64,000 nucleotides of DNA from M3007 sp037445225 (GCA_037445225.1 JBBIKW010000011.1:1-64000); one strand, 5' to 3'. Shown: positions 34,701 through 43,699, numbered from the stretch's first letter. Translations and numbers: made by a program. Notes: generated by a model from the letters alone, not told the origin.

Positions 34701-36016
34701 TCCACCGAATTTCGTGGGAAATAACCGATAGGTGCGGCAATGTCGCTGCCTGTTCCTACACGGTTCAGGTGGGAGATCCTCCATACAGCTGTGCACCTTA
34801 TCGAACGGATACTATCCGAGGCGAAGTTCAAATGCCCAACGGGCAGCCTCTGCCCTCAACCTTTATCGAAGTTTCGGGCACGGCGGCCTTCAGTGGGCCT
34901 TTCACTCTTTATTCGGTGACGGGCAACGATGGCCTGTTCTCCGTAGTTGTTCCTGGCGCAGTCGGCTACACCGTCACCCCCACGCGCAACATTGCATATC
35001 TCGACGGGGTTACGACGTTTGACTTGTTGCTGATCAACAAGCATATTCTCAATATCGAGCTGCTACCTACACCATACCGAATCATCGCCGCTGACGCTAA
35101 CAGCTCACGCACCATCACTACCTTCGACCTACTGGAGCTGCGCAAGCTGATCTTGGGCATTTACGATGAATTGCCGCAATCGCCTTCTTGGCGCTTCGTG
35201 CCGGCGGCTTATGTCTTCCCCGACCCGCAACAGCCTTTTGCCATGCCTTTTCCCGAGCGGATCGCTTCAGCGGACTCGATACCCATCCGCTTTATCGGCA
35301 TAAAGGTAGGCGACGTAAACGGCAGCGCTACGGGTCTCGGGCTGGGGAGCGCGGAGGATCGCGCCCTAGCGCCGTTCTATTGGGAGATAGAAGACCGATC
35401 TTTTGAAGCTGGAGAAGTGTTTGACATCGCGCTGCGGGGTGGCGAAGCCATCGCCGGCATACAAGGGACGTTAGAATTCTCGGGCTTACAGGTGCTGGAA
35501 ATACCGTCGGAAGCCGGATTTGACGAAGAACACTGCGCGCTGTGGGACGACGGCCATCGCCTCACGTTCAGCTGGGATGCTGGCGGTACGCCGACGCTGC
35601 GCTTGCGCGTGCGCGCGCTGCGAAGCGGCCGCCTAAGCGAGCGAATGTTTCTCACCGCTACGCCTACGCCTGCTGAAGCCTATTCCAACACGTTGGACCA
35701 AACACTTCGCCCCACGCTGCGCTTCTTGCCACAAGTACCCGCTGGCGAAGGGAAAGGAGCAATTACCCTGCACAGCTGGCCTAATCCCTTTGCAGACGGC
35801 ACCCAAGTCTCTGCTTATTTCCCGGAGGAAACCTGGGCACACCTGCGCCTTTGCGACGCTTCGGGCAGAGTGCTTTGGGAAAGGGCGTCTTTTTTCCCTG
35901 CGGGCACGCAGGTAATTTCGATAGGAGCACACGAACTGCGCGAGCGCCGAGGGGTGCTCCTGTTGTCGTTGGAGACAGCCCGGACATTCGTTGTCCATCG
36001 CCTGCTGCGGTTTTAG
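31751..36016 (+). CDS. Secreted HYR-repeat protein with dockerin/cohesin-like tail
   Basis: A 1421-residue exported surface protein with an N-terminal signal sequence (VSVELCCFLAVFATQTLL). The first 1000 residues are Cys-rich HYR-like immunoglobulin-fold modules (repeated DxTPPTxxC starts and TCxF/QxVxVxD ends). Then follow a carboxypeptidase-regulatory-like domain (about 1024-1090), dockerin-like helices (FDLLLINKHIL and ADANSSRTITTFDLLELRKLILG, about 1085-1136), a GDVNGSA motif, a cohesin-like domain (about 1210-1330) and a T9SS-type sorting domain (PNPFADG to the end). It is probably exported by T9SS and fixed on the cell surface. The tail matches the 52753 protein module for module. Confidence 0.82.
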   Translation: MNRYTLVSVELCCFLAVFATQTLLRANNIYLKNGQNYCILSDTNSVEIICPQDTVLYLPKGHCSVKYTYSVTALSGGDTLSPIRVSGLPSGADFPFGITENHFKAFNTQGDTASCTFTVEVQLQPLSVACPETATVYLGPECWTTVRPEMYFLEDSYHSCPEKLGAMRTDPLKEGPAFFDSQDLGLQNFYIVLIDSLLEQMCLVEIVEVRDTVPPTLACVDLQIPCLVPREHLTPTFLRDSLGIAEGYPNIYEGCPGDVSVLFSDVYQAYPCDSMEKAGLLRRFWTVVDAQGNFSTCIQRIELVRDADSAVLPADTTVLCSASTLPEALGRPFFQVGERQYFIGDSAVCGIGVSYEDALLPECGGRSGLMKRLWTVYDTCRLNDPDAMQVGEQVIERIDTLGPIADCPPIVGATLLAGGCSGPVELPGIVVTDHCSPVVRAVLHWNNADSSEANLTPPSTQDTSSLSVVAVFDTLPDLSAGLLPMRLLAYDSCGNAATCLFSLDVRDQTPPTAKCKSTVTVLADSTGAGSISASMFDDGSEDDCRSAVQFKVRRQAVSACDTIGYWDDRLTICCADVGHPFPAVVRVYDAALPMGPVSDTIADMHFAECTTTVEVLYDYPPSCQAPPDTIVVCAEFDPTLDSYGIPVLSCGLDAIAVELDTSLFQWSCGIGTLVRTFRVFDSNGQSSTCSQRIIGVGAPRYFIRFPDDVEWLNCRPPIDTSYRPVILGEGCEDVVISFTDSVEADVLDACLYIVRTWTVYNRCTYDPTGALIEVPNPSPSPIAQDPANSTGPIMSAPGTTGDWSPSMVAIRPGEDPTDYSAFWSADANGYQYVQYIKVVDGEEPTLDCPTHQVWPDITAGDLNFWSSNGLDICEAEVNTGIIVTDNCSADSMHIRFELFLDLDGNGTQETAVRELPVLPPGTLKYNNVNGSGEDFSFDNRNIPADQKYRFVLLQTTRGDTVEGRLVWKALSADTPLAPKLPRGIHRISWEITDRCGNVAACSYTVQVGDPPYSCAPYRTDTIRGEVQMPNGQPLPSTFIEVSGTAAFSGPFTLYSVTGNDGLFSVVVPGAVGYTVTPTRNIAYLDGVTTFDLLLINKHILNIELLPTPYRIIAADANSSRTITTFDLLELRKLILGIYDELPQSPSWRFVPAAYVFPDPQQPFAMPFPERIASADSIPIRFIGIKVGDVNGSATGLGLGSAEDRALAPFYWEIEDRSFEAGEVFDIALRGGEAIAGIQGTLEFSGLQVLEIPSEAGFDEEHCALWDDGHRLTFSWDAGGTPTLRLRVRALRSGRLSERMFLTATPTPAEAYSNTLDQTLRPTLRFLPQVPAGEGKGAITLHSWPNPFADGTQVSAYFPEETWAHLRLCDASGRVLWERASFFPAGTQVISIGAHELRERRGVLLLSLETARTFVVHRLLRF

Positions 36017-38430
36017 CGCCGTTTTCTGCCAATGATTTCGAACGCTTGTTCGAGGCGATATCCCTGCTCATCCACTACGGTGAGCGTGTGCATGCCAACG
36101 GAGGGCAAGAGAGCCATCTGATGAAACTGGCGGGTACTGCCCACATACGCTCCGTCTAAGTGCCAGAACACCTCCGCGTTGGGGCGGCGATGGGCCAAGT
36201 GAAAGACGACGCGGCTGGGTTGGCCGTCCAAATCCACCGGTATGTAGATACGCCGCAGCTCTTGGGGGTAGATCAGCTGCATCGGGCAATGTTGCAGCGA
36301 GATGGCCGCCGCTGAGCAGTTGGGGTGCCAGGGAGGAGGTGGCTGATAGGTGGGATTTCGGCGCACATAGTAGTACTCCTGCCGAGGCGGCAACACAAAC
36401 CAAGGCAGATGGCGCATTTGAGCAGGGTCGGCACAGGCACTACTCACTTGCCATTGACCATCGAGGGACAAATGAAGGAGCTGGTGGAAGGAACAGGCGG
36501 GCGCATGCAGCCCTTTGCGAGGTATCCACGCCGAGTCCACCTCGCAGTATGGGCCTGGCCGAAAGCCGCTCTGGCGACAGACAGCCGCACGCGCCATATC
36601 GTCGTAGGGCGGGTCAAACCAGCGCCCATCATAGGGCAAGAACTCAAAAACCTCGAACAGGATAGGTGCGGCCACCTCTATGCCAATGAGGCCGGGGCGC
36701 CCTTCGCCGTCGGCATTACCTACCCAAACGCCCACGGCATATCGGGGGTTGACGCCTATTGCCCAGGCATCGCGAAAGCCGATACTGGTGCCCGTTTTCC
36801 AGGCCACTCGGCGGCTTCCCTGAAAGTGTTCCCATTGTCCGGCGCCTAAGGGGCGCTCTAGGCGCTGCATCGCTTCGAACGCATGCCATATGGCTCCAGC
36901 GCCCGGTCCGTTGGGTTGCTGCTGCAAGCGCTCCGGCGGAGGCACGTCGTCGGCAGAAAGCAGCGCTGGAGCAAAGTCGGTGGCGCTGTACCGACCGTTG
37001 CGCACATACCAGCTGCCCAGGCGCCGCGCCATACCTGCATAGGCATTGGTGACTTCTAATAGGTTGGCCTCTCCGCCGCCCAAGATGAGCGATAGGCCGT
37101 AATGGCTCGGCAGTTTAGTAAAAGTAGACAGGCCCAACTGACGCAGGTTGAAGTGAAATTTTTCCACGCCGTAATCTCTCAGCAGGCGCACAAAGGGCAC
37201 GTTGAGCGAGCGGGATAAGGCTCGATGAGCGGGCACGGCGCCGTCGTAGTCGGCCCTAAAGTTTTCGGGCCGATAAGGGCCCAGCTGAGTGGGCGTGTCT
37301 TCCAGGAGCGCTCCGGGTAGGATGAGACCTTCTTCGAGGGCCATGGCATAGAGGAAAGGCTTTAAGATGCTACCCGTGCTTCGCGAAGCGGCGATGATGT
37401 CGACAGCTTCTCCGTGTTCCGCTCCGGCTCCCGGAGCATTTCCCACGTAGACGAGTATGCGCCCAGTGCTTACCTCCTCTACCAGGATTGCCAAGTTGTA
37501 GATGCCGTTTCCTTGATAAAGGGCCTGCCAGCGCTCGGCGATAGCGGTAGCCTGCTGTTGCCAGGCGCGACGGATATAAGTTCGAATGCGGAAACCTTGT
37601 CCTTTTACAGCGTTTTTACTCAGTCGGTCGAGTAAATGCGGAGCCATATTGGGCAGCGGTAAGGGCGCTTCGGGCAGCGGTTCTTCCTTGGCCAAGGCGC
37701 AGGTTTCCAAGGAGATCTTTCCCTCTCGGCAGAGCCGTTCGAGCAGGCGATTGCGTTTTTGCAAGAGCCGCATTCGATTGCGCCCCGGATGGATGAGCCC
37801 CGGGCTGTTGGGCAGCACGGCCAAAGTAGCTGCTTCGGCCCAGGAAAGTGCTTGGGGTGCCTTGCCGAAGTAGCGCCAACAGGCAGCTTCCAGTCCCACA
37901 ACGTTGCCGCCAAAGGGCGCGTGGGCAGCATATAGCCTTAGGATTTCCCGCTTCGAATAGGTGAGCTCTAAGCGAGTGGCCATAAAGATTTCAACCGCCT
38001 TTTCCCACCACGTGCGCGGCGGATTACCGCGTGCTAAGCGAATGACTTGCATCGTCAAGGTGCTGGCGCCACTCACTTTTCGCCCCTGGCGCAGGTTCGT
38101 CCACAGAGCGCTCAACAAGCGGATCGGATCTACACCTGGATGCCACCAAAAACGCTTGTCCTCAAAGGCGACCACACAGGTAGCGTACTTTTCCGGGACC
38201 TCACCGACCGGAAAGCGCCATTGCCCGTCGGCTGCAATGCGCGCGCTAAGCAGCTGCCCGCTCTCGTCCTCTAACACTACCGACAGAGGCGCATAAAAGA
38301 GCGGCCGCGGCAAACAAAAAAGCCACACCGTCAATAGACCTATACCTATTGCTGTTGCCTTAGGGTGCGACCAAACCCACTCATAGCACTGCAAGACAGC
38401 GCGCCGCCATTTAGAGGTTTCTTTTTTCAA
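36013..38430 (-). CDS. pbpC: Penicillin-binding protein 1C
   Basis: An 805-residue bifunctional murein synthase. One N-terminal transmembrane helix (AIGIGLLTVWLFCLP) is followed by the GT51 glycosyltransferase domain (VVAFEDKRFWWHPGVD, STLTMQVIRLARG), then the transpeptidase with the nucleophile in STGSILKP, SLN in SRSLNVPF, and KTGT near residue 560. The last about 100 residues are the BiPBP C-terminal domain typical of PBP1C. It polymerises and may crosslink peptidoglycan in the periplasm. In many bacteria pbpC is next to an alpha-2-macroglobulin gene; that partner is absent here. Its stop overlaps the stop of the HYR gene in TTAG. A TATCTTTA box lies 27 bases upstream. Confidence 0.95.
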   Translation of the reverse strand: MKKETSKWRRAVLQCYEWVWSHPKATAIGIGLLTVWLFCLPRPLFYAPLSVVLEDESGQLLSARIAADGQWRFPVGEVPEKYATCVVAFEDKRFWWHPGVDPIRLLSALWTNLRQGRKVSGASTLTMQVIRLARGNPPRTWWEKAVEIFMATRLELTYSKREILRLYAAHAPFGGNVVGLEAACWRYFGKAPQALSWAEAATLAVLPNSPGLIHPGRNRMRLLQKRNRLLERLCREGKISLETCALAKEEPLPEAPLPLPNMAPHLLDRLSKNAVKGQGFRIRTYIRRAWQQQATAIAERWQALYQGNGIYNLAILVEEVSTGRILVYVGNAPGAGAEHGEAVDIIAASRSTGSILKPFLYAMALEEGLILPGALLEDTPTQLGPYRPENFRADYDGAVPAHRALSRSLNVPFVRLLRDYGVEKFHFNLRQLGLSTFTKLPSHYGLSLILGGGEANLLEVTNAYAGMARRLGSWYVRNGRYSATDFAPALLSADDVPPPERLQQQPNGPGAGAIWHAFEAMQRLERPLGAGQWEHFQGSRRVAWKTGTSIGFRDAWAIGVNPRYAVGVWVGNADGEGRPGLIGIEVAAPILFEVFEFLPYDGRWFDPPYDDMARAAVCRQSGFRPGPYCEVDSAWIPRKGLHAPACSFHQLLHLSLDGQWQVSSACADPAQMRHLPWFVLPPRQEYYYVRRNPTYQPPPPWHPNCSAAAISLQHCPMQLIYPQELRRIYIPVDLDGQPSRVVFHLAHRRPNAEVFWHLDGAYVGSTRQFHQMALLPSVGMHTLTVVDEQGYRLEQAFEIIGRKRR

Positions 38431-38642
38431 GAGGAAACTTTCGCTCCGCTTTTTGGGTAAAGATACTGGCTTTTGAGATATGAAATAGAGGGCGGTTACT
38501 TCTCGCGCTCACTTTGGAACGCCCCTTGCAGCAGGAGGAGGGCGTGTTTTCGCTGCTGCTCGAAAAGAGAATTCGCCGCAATTTTACGTCGGCACTGCAA
38601 CGGAAAGAATGGTATTTGTGCCTTTGAACAGATATTTGTGCT

Positions 38643-39512
38643 ATGCGCCAAATCAAGATAACCCACAACATTACCTCGCGCGAGAGCATAGCGTTAGATC
38701 GGTACTTAGCGGAGATCAGCAAGAAGCCGCTGTTGACGCCGGAACGGGAGGTGGAGCTAGCGCGCCGTATTCGAGAGGGCGATGAGGATGCTCTGCGCGA
38801 ACTTACGGAGGCCAATCTTCGCTTTGTGGTTTCGGTAGCCAAACAGTATCAAAACCAAGGTCTAAGCCTTCCCGACCTCATTAACGAAGGGAACATAGGG
38901 CTCATCAAGGCGGCACGGCGCTTTGACGAGACGCGGGGCTTTAAATTTATCTCCTATGCCGTGTGGTGGATACGGCAGAGTATCCTGCAGGCTATTGTGG
39001 AGAACAGCCGCATTGTCCGCATGCCGATGAGCCGCGTGAGCTCGTACAACAAGGTGTTGGATGCCCATTCTTCGTTCATTCAGACGTTTGAACGAGAGCC
39101 CACCGACGAAGAGTTGGCCGAGCTGCTGAACATGTCTGTCAAGGAAGTGCAAGTAGTGTTGGCCTCGACGATTCGGCACGTTTCGGTGGATGCCCCGCTG
39201 CCCACGGCGGAGGAAGGTGAAGCGACCTTGTTGGACGTGCTGGCGGCCGAGGACGTGCTCAGCCCAGAAAACGATCTGATGGTAGAGTCGCTGCAAAAAG
39301 AGATTGCTCAGGGGTTGGCGTCGCTCTCACCTCGAGAGGTAGAGATCGTTTCGGCCTTCTACGGCCTAAACGGCCAGAAGGCGCTCTCTTTGGACGAGAT
39401 AGCAGAAGCCTTTAACCTCTCCCGCGAGCGCGTTCGACAGATCAGAGAGCGCGCCTTGCGCCGGCTGCGAAAGGCGTACAACCGCAACGCGCTGCGCACT
39501 TATCTGGGTTGA
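38643..39512 (+). CDS. rpoD: Primary RNA polymerase sigma factor
   Basis: A 289-residue sigma-70 protein of the short Bacteroidota primary type. Region 1.2 (LDRYLAEISKKPLLTPEREVELARRI), region 2 (NLRFVVSVAKQYQNQGLSL, GFKFISYAVWWIRQ), region 3 and region 4 (LSPREVEIVSAFYGLNG and the helix-turn-helix LSLDEIAEAFNLSRERVRQIRERA) are all complete. It lacks the long region 1.1 of proteobacterial RpoD, which is normal for this phylum. This factor should recognise the -33/-7 (TTTG/TAnnTTTG) promoters seen throughout the window. The 212-bp upstream region holds only near-matches to the -7 box. Confidence 0.95.
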   Translation: MRQIKITHNITSRESIALDRYLAEISKKPLLTPEREVELARRIREGDEDALRELTEANLRFVVSVAKQYQNQGLSLPDLINEGNIGLIKAARRFDETRGFKFISYAVWWIRQSILQAIVENSRIVRMPMSRVSSYNKVLDAHSSFIQTFEREPTDEELAELLNMSVKEVQVVLASTIRHVSVDAPLPTAEEGEATLLDVLAAEDVLSPENDLMVESLQKEIAQGLASLSPREVEIVSAFYGLNGQKALSLDEIAEAFNLSRERVRQIRERALRRLRKAYNRNALRTYLG

Positions 39513-39567
39513 GGTAGATTGCAGCCCTTAGCATACCTTCGCGGCGCCTTTTCATGCACTCAACGGA

Positions 39568-40308
39568 ATGAACCTGGCTCTCGATATCGGCAACACGCGC
39601 ATTAAAGCGGGATGTTTTGAGGGGAAACAGTTGGTGAGCACCGAAGTTTGGATGGGCCATCCGTGGTCAGAAATCTTGCAGTACCTCTCTCAAAAGAGTA
39701 TAAAGGGTGTGGTGTGGAGTGCTGTAGTGCCGATACCGGAGGAGGTTATTGAAGGATTAAAGCGGCGCGTGCGCTATGCTTTAGAGCTCACACATGAGTT
39801 ACCCCTTCCTTTCGCGAATGCCTATCAGACACCGCATACGCTCGGGCGCGACCGCATTGCTGCAGTTGCTGGGGCCCATGCTCGATGGCCGGAGCGTTCC
39901 TGTTTGGTAGTAGACTGCGGCACGTGCATCAAGTACGACCTTTTGACCGAACCAGGCGTTTACTTGGGCGGCAACATCGCTCCCGGCGCGGCCATGCGCC
40001 TGCGAGCGCTCCATACTTTCACGGCTCAGCTGCCCTTAGTACCGCAAGAAATGCCTCCGCATCCCATCGGCAACAGCACTGCGACCGCCATCCAAAACGG
40101 AGCCTTGCGCGGCGCCGCCCTCGAAATGGCAGGATTTATTCGACTGTTTCAGGCGCAATTTTCTGACCTGTTGGTCATCCTCACAGGAGGCGATGCAACC
40201 TTTTTTCAGAAAACGCTGCCAATGGAGGTGCCCGTCGAACCGCACCTCACCCTGTACGGCCTCCATCACCTGCTTCTCTTCAACACGCCAGCCCTGAGTT
40301 CACCTTGA
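39568..40308 (+). CDS. coaX: Type III pantothenate kinase
   Basis: CoaX phosphorylates pantothenate, the first step of coenzyme A synthesis, in the cytoplasm. It belongs to the ASKHA fold. The 246 residues contain the phosphate-binding DIGNTRIKAG at the start, GRDRIAAVAGAH near 93, DCGTCIKYD near 113 and GGNIAPGAAMR near 132. The ATG at 39568 lies 26 bases after a TACCTTCG box (39534-39541). It is followed after 21 bases by the outer-membrane protein gene, an order often seen in Bacteroidota. Confidence 0.93.
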   Translation: MNLALDIGNTRIKAGCFEGKQLVSTEVWMGHPWSEILQYLSQKSIKGVVWSAVVPIPEEVIEGLKRRVRYALELTHELPLPFANAYQTPHTLGRDRIAAVAGAHARWPERSCLVVDCGTCIKYDLLTEPGVYLGGNIAPGAAMRLRALHTFTAQLPLVPQEMPPHPIGNSTATAIQNGALRGAALEMAGFIRLFQAQFSDLLVILTGGDATFFQKTLPMEVPVEPHLTLYGLHHLLLFNTPALSSP

Positions 40309-40329
40309 GAGTACGCTAACCTTGTACGT

Positions 40330-41673
40330 ATGAAGCGTTTCACCCTCATCCCCATTCTTTTCAGTATAGGCATTGCCTCAGCGCTATGGGCACAGCCTAA
40401 GTTCAATTCGCCGTATTCGCGCTATGGGCTGGGCGATCCGGTGCGCCCTTTTTTGGCGGCCCAGGCGGGCTACGGCGGGCAAACAGCTGCCTTTCACGAC
40501 GTACACCATCTCAATCCATCGAATCCGGCGTCGCTGGCCTTTTTGCGGTTGGCCACGTTCGAGGGCGGTGCTTATGCGCGCTACAGCAGCTATCGGTCAT
40601 CCTTAGCGACGCAGCGCGCCTGGATGGGCAACCTCGCCTATTTTGCCCTGGGCTTCCCTACGCGCAACGCTATCAATGACCTCCTCGACCGCCAGCGCTC
40701 GCCCTGGCACTATGGGATGGGGCTTGTCCTAATGCCCAATACGGTGCTGGGTTACGACGTCACAGTCGCCGACTCCTTGCCCGACGTGGGCGCCATCCAG
40801 AGCGACTATAAGGGCGACGGCGGCACGTATCGCCTCTCCTGGGGCCATGCCCTGCGCTATCGCCGTACCGCCATCGGTATCGACTTGACCTGGCTGTTTG
40901 GGCGAATGACTTACGAAAGCTCCACCTCTTTCAGGGACTCCCTTCCCACCTTTATCAGCACTCGGCGCAACGACCAGAACATCAGTGGCTTTTTGTGGAA
41001 AGTGGGCGTTCAGCACGACTGGGTGCTTCAGCGATCCAAGGCAGACTCGACACAGCCGCAAAGATGGGTTACTTTCGGTCTCAGCGGTGGCACCCAGCGG
41101 CAGGTAAGCAGCACCGCCGACCGCCTCTTTATCCGGCACCGCGGGCGGTTGGCCAGTGGCCAATACAGCAATGCCGACACGCTGCTGCTCGAGAGAAATC
41201 AACGCCACATGCTCACGATGCCCGCTTCGGTACGCGTAGGCATTCAATACGTGGATGCCAACCGGTGGCGCGCAGGGATAGAGTGGGCCTACGAAGGTTG
41301 GTCTGTCTTCCAAAATACGGCTCGCCCCAACGAGGCCGACTTCCGAAACATCATGAAGTTGGCCGGCGGCATCGAGTATATTCCCGACCATATCTCGTAC
41401 AATCGCTACCTCAAGCGCGTGCGCTATCGCTTAGGCGCCTACTACCACCAAGACCCGCGCGTCGTAGATCAGGGTAGCCTGGATGATATGGGTATCTCCG
41501 TAGGGTTCGGCTTACCGCTCATCTTGCCTCGCCAGCAGTCCTCCTTCCTTCACACGGCTTTCGAAATCGGGCGAGTCGGCCAAACGGCTAGCCTAAAAGA
41601 AACCTACGCGCGCATCACTTTAGGGTTCACGTTCAACGACGACTCGTGGTTCTTCAAACGCCGCTTTGATTAG
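40330..41673 (+). CDS. Predicted outer-membrane beta-barrel protein
   Basis: A 447-residue protein with a signal peptide (LFSIGIASALWAQ) and a FadL/OmpP1-like barrel pattern. The mature start contains SPYSRYGLGD, a hallmark of a Bacteroidota outer-membrane family commonly found after coaX. Strands alternate throughout and the chain ends FKRRFD. The transported substrate is unknown. A TAACCTTG box (one mismatch) lies 5 bases before the ATG, so it may also be transcribed separately from coaX. Confidence 0.8.
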   Translation: MKRFTLIPILFSIGIASALWAQPKFNSPYSRYGLGDPVRPFLAAQAGYGGQTAAFHDVHHLNPSNPASLAFLRLATFEGGAYARYSSYRSSLATQRAWMGNLAYFALGFPTRNAINDLLDRQRSPWHYGMGLVLMPNTVLGYDVTVADSLPDVGAIQSDYKGDGGTYRLSWGHALRYRRTAIGIDLTWLFGRMTYESSTSFRDSLPTFISTRRNDQNISGFLWKVGVQHDWVLQRSKADSTQPQRWVTFGLSGGTQRQVSSTADRLFIRHRGRLASGQYSNADTLLLERNQRHMLTMPASVRVGIQYVDANRWRAGIEWAYEGWSVFQNTARPNEADFRNIMKLAGGIEYIPDHISYNRYLKRVRYRLGAYYHQDPRVVDQGSLDDMGISVGFGLPLILPRQQSSFLHTAFEIGRVGQTASLKETYARITLGFTFNDDSWFFKRRFD

Positions 41674-41684
41674 AAACCCATGCT

Positions 41685-42488
41685 TTACAGAGCTTTAGAT
41701 AGGGCATAGGTTAAGTACACCTCATCGGGACCCTGAATACCCAAACGATTGTTGGTCAGGTGAATGAGGTCGGGTAGCAGTGCGGTCAGGTACTCACCCA
41801 GCTGGCTGAAGATGAGGGAACAGCCGCGATACCAACGCAACCACTCCGGCTGCTGCGGGTCGAAGTGACCTCGGCGGAGGGCCTCCCACAGCTCCACAGC
41901 TGCAAATCGTATCTCTTCCTGCTGGGCTCGAAAATGCGCCTCGAAGGTTTCTATCCACGACTCCGAAGGAACCTCGGGATCGCGCATCGGCCCGGCAAAC
42001 CACTGCGCCCATCGGTAGCACAACTGCCCATAGTATTCCGCCGTTTTTTCACGGCTCCACCCGGCGGCGTAAGCCGATACGATGTGGAGCCGCAAAGCAT
42101 CGAAGAGCACATCGCCATACGTGCGGATCGGTTGCATGCGCTCCAATGCGACGCGCGAAGAGAGGTGAAAGTGTTCTTCAGCCCAATACGAGACCTCCGG
42201 AGTTGGAAAGAGATCGCGACTCGACGCATGATTTCCTTCTGCTACAGCAGCCCGCTCCTCAAACCATTCCTCGACGGCATCTTTGATCGTTTCCATCCAC
42301 GCGGCGCTACCGTGTAAGTGCAGCTGCACGTGCTCGCCTCGTCCATCTGTGCTACGCACGTAAAAACCTCGAACTCCCGAATACGGCCATACCTGCCGCT
42401 CCATAAACGGGCGTATACCCCGATAGAGAAAGACCTCTGTGTTCTCCAACGGATATAAATGGTACGAAAGCCATGGGCGCAATTCCAT
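41685..42488 (-). CDS. Thiopeptide-type biosynthesis protein (Lant_dehyd_C-like), orphan
   Basis: A 267-residue protein resembling the standalone C-terminal (elimination-type) domain of LanB lanthipeptide dehydratases. Typical features are WLSYHLYPLENTEVFLYRGI at the start, GFYVRSTDGRGEHVQLHLHG near residue 40, and HLTNNRLGIQGPDEVYL near the end. In known clusters these domains eliminate glutamate from glutamylated Ser/Thr or act in thiopeptide and pyridine formation. No LanB N-domain, precursor peptide, transporter or radical SAM gene lies in the window, so the substrate is unknown. A GACTTTTG box lies 5 bases upstream. The gene is divergent from the initiator tRNA. Confidence 0.75.
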   Translation of the reverse strand: MELRPWLSYHLYPLENTEVFLYRGIRPFMERQVWPYSGVRGFYVRSTDGRGEHVQLHLHGSAAWMETIKDAVEEWFEERAAVAEGNHASSRDLFPTPEVSYWAEEHFHLSSRVALERMQPIRTYGDVLFDALRLHIVSAYAAGWSREKTAEYYGQLCYRWAQWFAGPMRDPEVPSESWIETFEAHFRAQQEEIRFAAVELWEALRRGHFDPQQPEWLRWYRGCSLIFSQLGEYLTALLPDLIHLTNNRLGIQGPDEVYLTYALSKAL

Positions 42489-42522
42489 CGCGGCAAAAGT
42501 CTGTATTTTTTTTGCAGAATTG

Positions 42523-42554
42523 TTTGGTTATTTTAAAAACACGTCGTATCTTTG
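42523..42554 (+). promoter_or_regulatory. Canonical -33/-7 promoter of the initiator tRNA
   Basis: TTTG (42523-42526), a 20-bp spacer and TATCTTTG (42547-42554) form the best complete Bacteroidota promoter in the window. The tRNA 5' end follows 12 bases later. Confidence 0.8.
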
Positions 42555-42566
42555 CAGTCCAAAAAT

Positions 42567-42639
<73 letters not shown>

Positions 42640-42649
42640 CCCAGTAAAG

Positions 42650-42676
42650 GCCTCGCCCATACGGCGAGGCTTTTTT
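42650..42676 (+). terminator. Intrinsic terminator after tRNA-fMet
   Basis: GCCTCGCC (42650-42657) pairs perfectly with GGCGAGGC (42663-42670), followed by six T residues. Confidence 0.92.
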
Positions 42677-42762
42677 GTTTTTCGAGAGCGGCTTTGCTTT
42701 AAAATTTTAAAAAACGGTGTCGGTATTGAAAAAGAGTCTGTACCTTGGCAATCGTTGCTATT

Positions 42763-42770
42763 TATTTTTG
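42763..42770 (+). promoter_or_regulatory. -7 box for the 42778 gene
   Basis: TATTTTTG is a full match to TAnnTTTG, 7 bases before the ATG at 42778; a leaderless or nearly leaderless mRNA is predicted. Confidence 0.55.
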
Positions 42771-42777
42771 ATACCAC

Positions 42778-43215
42778 ATGGACCCTAAGATCGCATATCT
42801 GAGAAATCTGATTTACCTGGGTCGGTCGGATGCCGATTTCCAGGAGGGAGAAAAGGCCTTTATACGAAAGGTGGGCGAGCGCTTGGGCTTGACGAGCGAC
42901 ACAGTAGAGCACGAGCTCAGTGCCCATTTAGAGGAGAAGCCGCCTATCCCTAGCGATGAAGTGCTGCGCTTCATCCTGTTGGACGACCTCATTCACCTAA
43001 GCACTGTCGACCGACAAATAAGGGAAGAGGAAATGGCTATTTGCGAGCAGTTTGCTGTAGAAATGGGCTATAATCCGAGAGTTATTCAGGATATCTTTCA
43101 AAAAATTCGGGCGCATTTGGAGGGCGGCTTTATTGAAAATCAGGTGACTCGAGTGATCAAGGAAGAACTCTTTCGTTTGTCCAATCAAAATTTCCTCCAT
43201 GAAAAATACCGTTGA
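42778..43215 (+). CDS. TerB-like small helical protein
   Basis: A 145-residue, probably all-helical cytoplasmic protein. Two similar halves (IYLGRSDADFQEGEKAFIRKVGERLGL and IHLSTVDRQIREEEMAICEQFAVEMGY) show the acidic helix pattern of TerB/DjlA-like domains, which bind metal or act as scaffolds. The assignment is by pattern only. Its last codons overlap the start of the YbjN-like gene by 17 bases, suggesting coupled translation and a joint role. Confidence 0.6.
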   Translation: MDPKIAYLRNLIYLGRSDADFQEGEKAFIRKVGERLGLTSDTVEHELSAHLEEKPPIPSDEVLRFILLDDLIHLSTVDRQIREEEMAICEQFAVEMGYNPRVIQDIFQKIRAHLEGGFIENQVTRVIKEELFRLSNQNFLHEKYR

Positions 43216-43678
43216 AAGCGCCCTTCAGTCGCAGAATTTGAAGTATCAGGTGTTGTCGGACACGCTGAAGCAGAAGGTCATTCGCATAGGCATGGGCATG
43301 GACAACGGCCGCTTCGATGCGTTTATCGACGTGCGTCCGGAGCAGCAACAGGTGCTCATCTATGTCATTTTTCCGACATCTATTCCTGAGAACCAGCGCG
43401 TTCGCGTCGCAGAATTCATCACCCGAGCCAACTATGGCCTTATCATCGGCAATTTCGAGATGGACTTTTCCGACGGCGAGCTGCGCTACAAGTCGAGCTA
43501 CTTCTACGACGACACTTTTCCCAACTCGGAAGTGGTTTTTTTGAAAAACTTTTACACCGCGCTGCATATGATGAACCGATATCTGCCGGGCATCATGGCG
43601 GTTATTTACGCCAACCTATCGCCTCAGGCAGCGGTCAACCAAATAGAAAACAATTTGGGAAATCCCACGCTCAACTGA
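43199..43678 (+). CDS. YbjN-domain-like protein
   Basis: A 159-residue cytoplasmic protein resembling the YbjN fold, a type III secretion chaperone-like alpha/beta sandwich. The central strands and helices are visible in VLIYVIFPTSIPENQRVRVAEFITRAN-like order (about 58-84) and GNFEMDFSDGELRYKSSYF. YbjN proteins are linked to stress tolerance but the mechanism is unclear. It overlaps the TerB-like gene by 17 bases and is convergent with the glycosylasparaginase gene (21-base gap). Confidence 0.7.
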   Translation: MKNTVESALQSQNLKYQVLSDTLKQKVIRIGMGMDNGRFDAFIDVRPEQQQVLIYVIFPTSIPENQRVRVAEFITRANYGLIIGNFEMDFSDGELRYKSSYFYDDTFPNSEVVFLKNFYTALHMMNRYLPGIMAVIYANLSPQAAVNQIENNLGNPTLN

Positions 43679-43699
43679 ATCCGCCGCGGCAGCGCGCGT

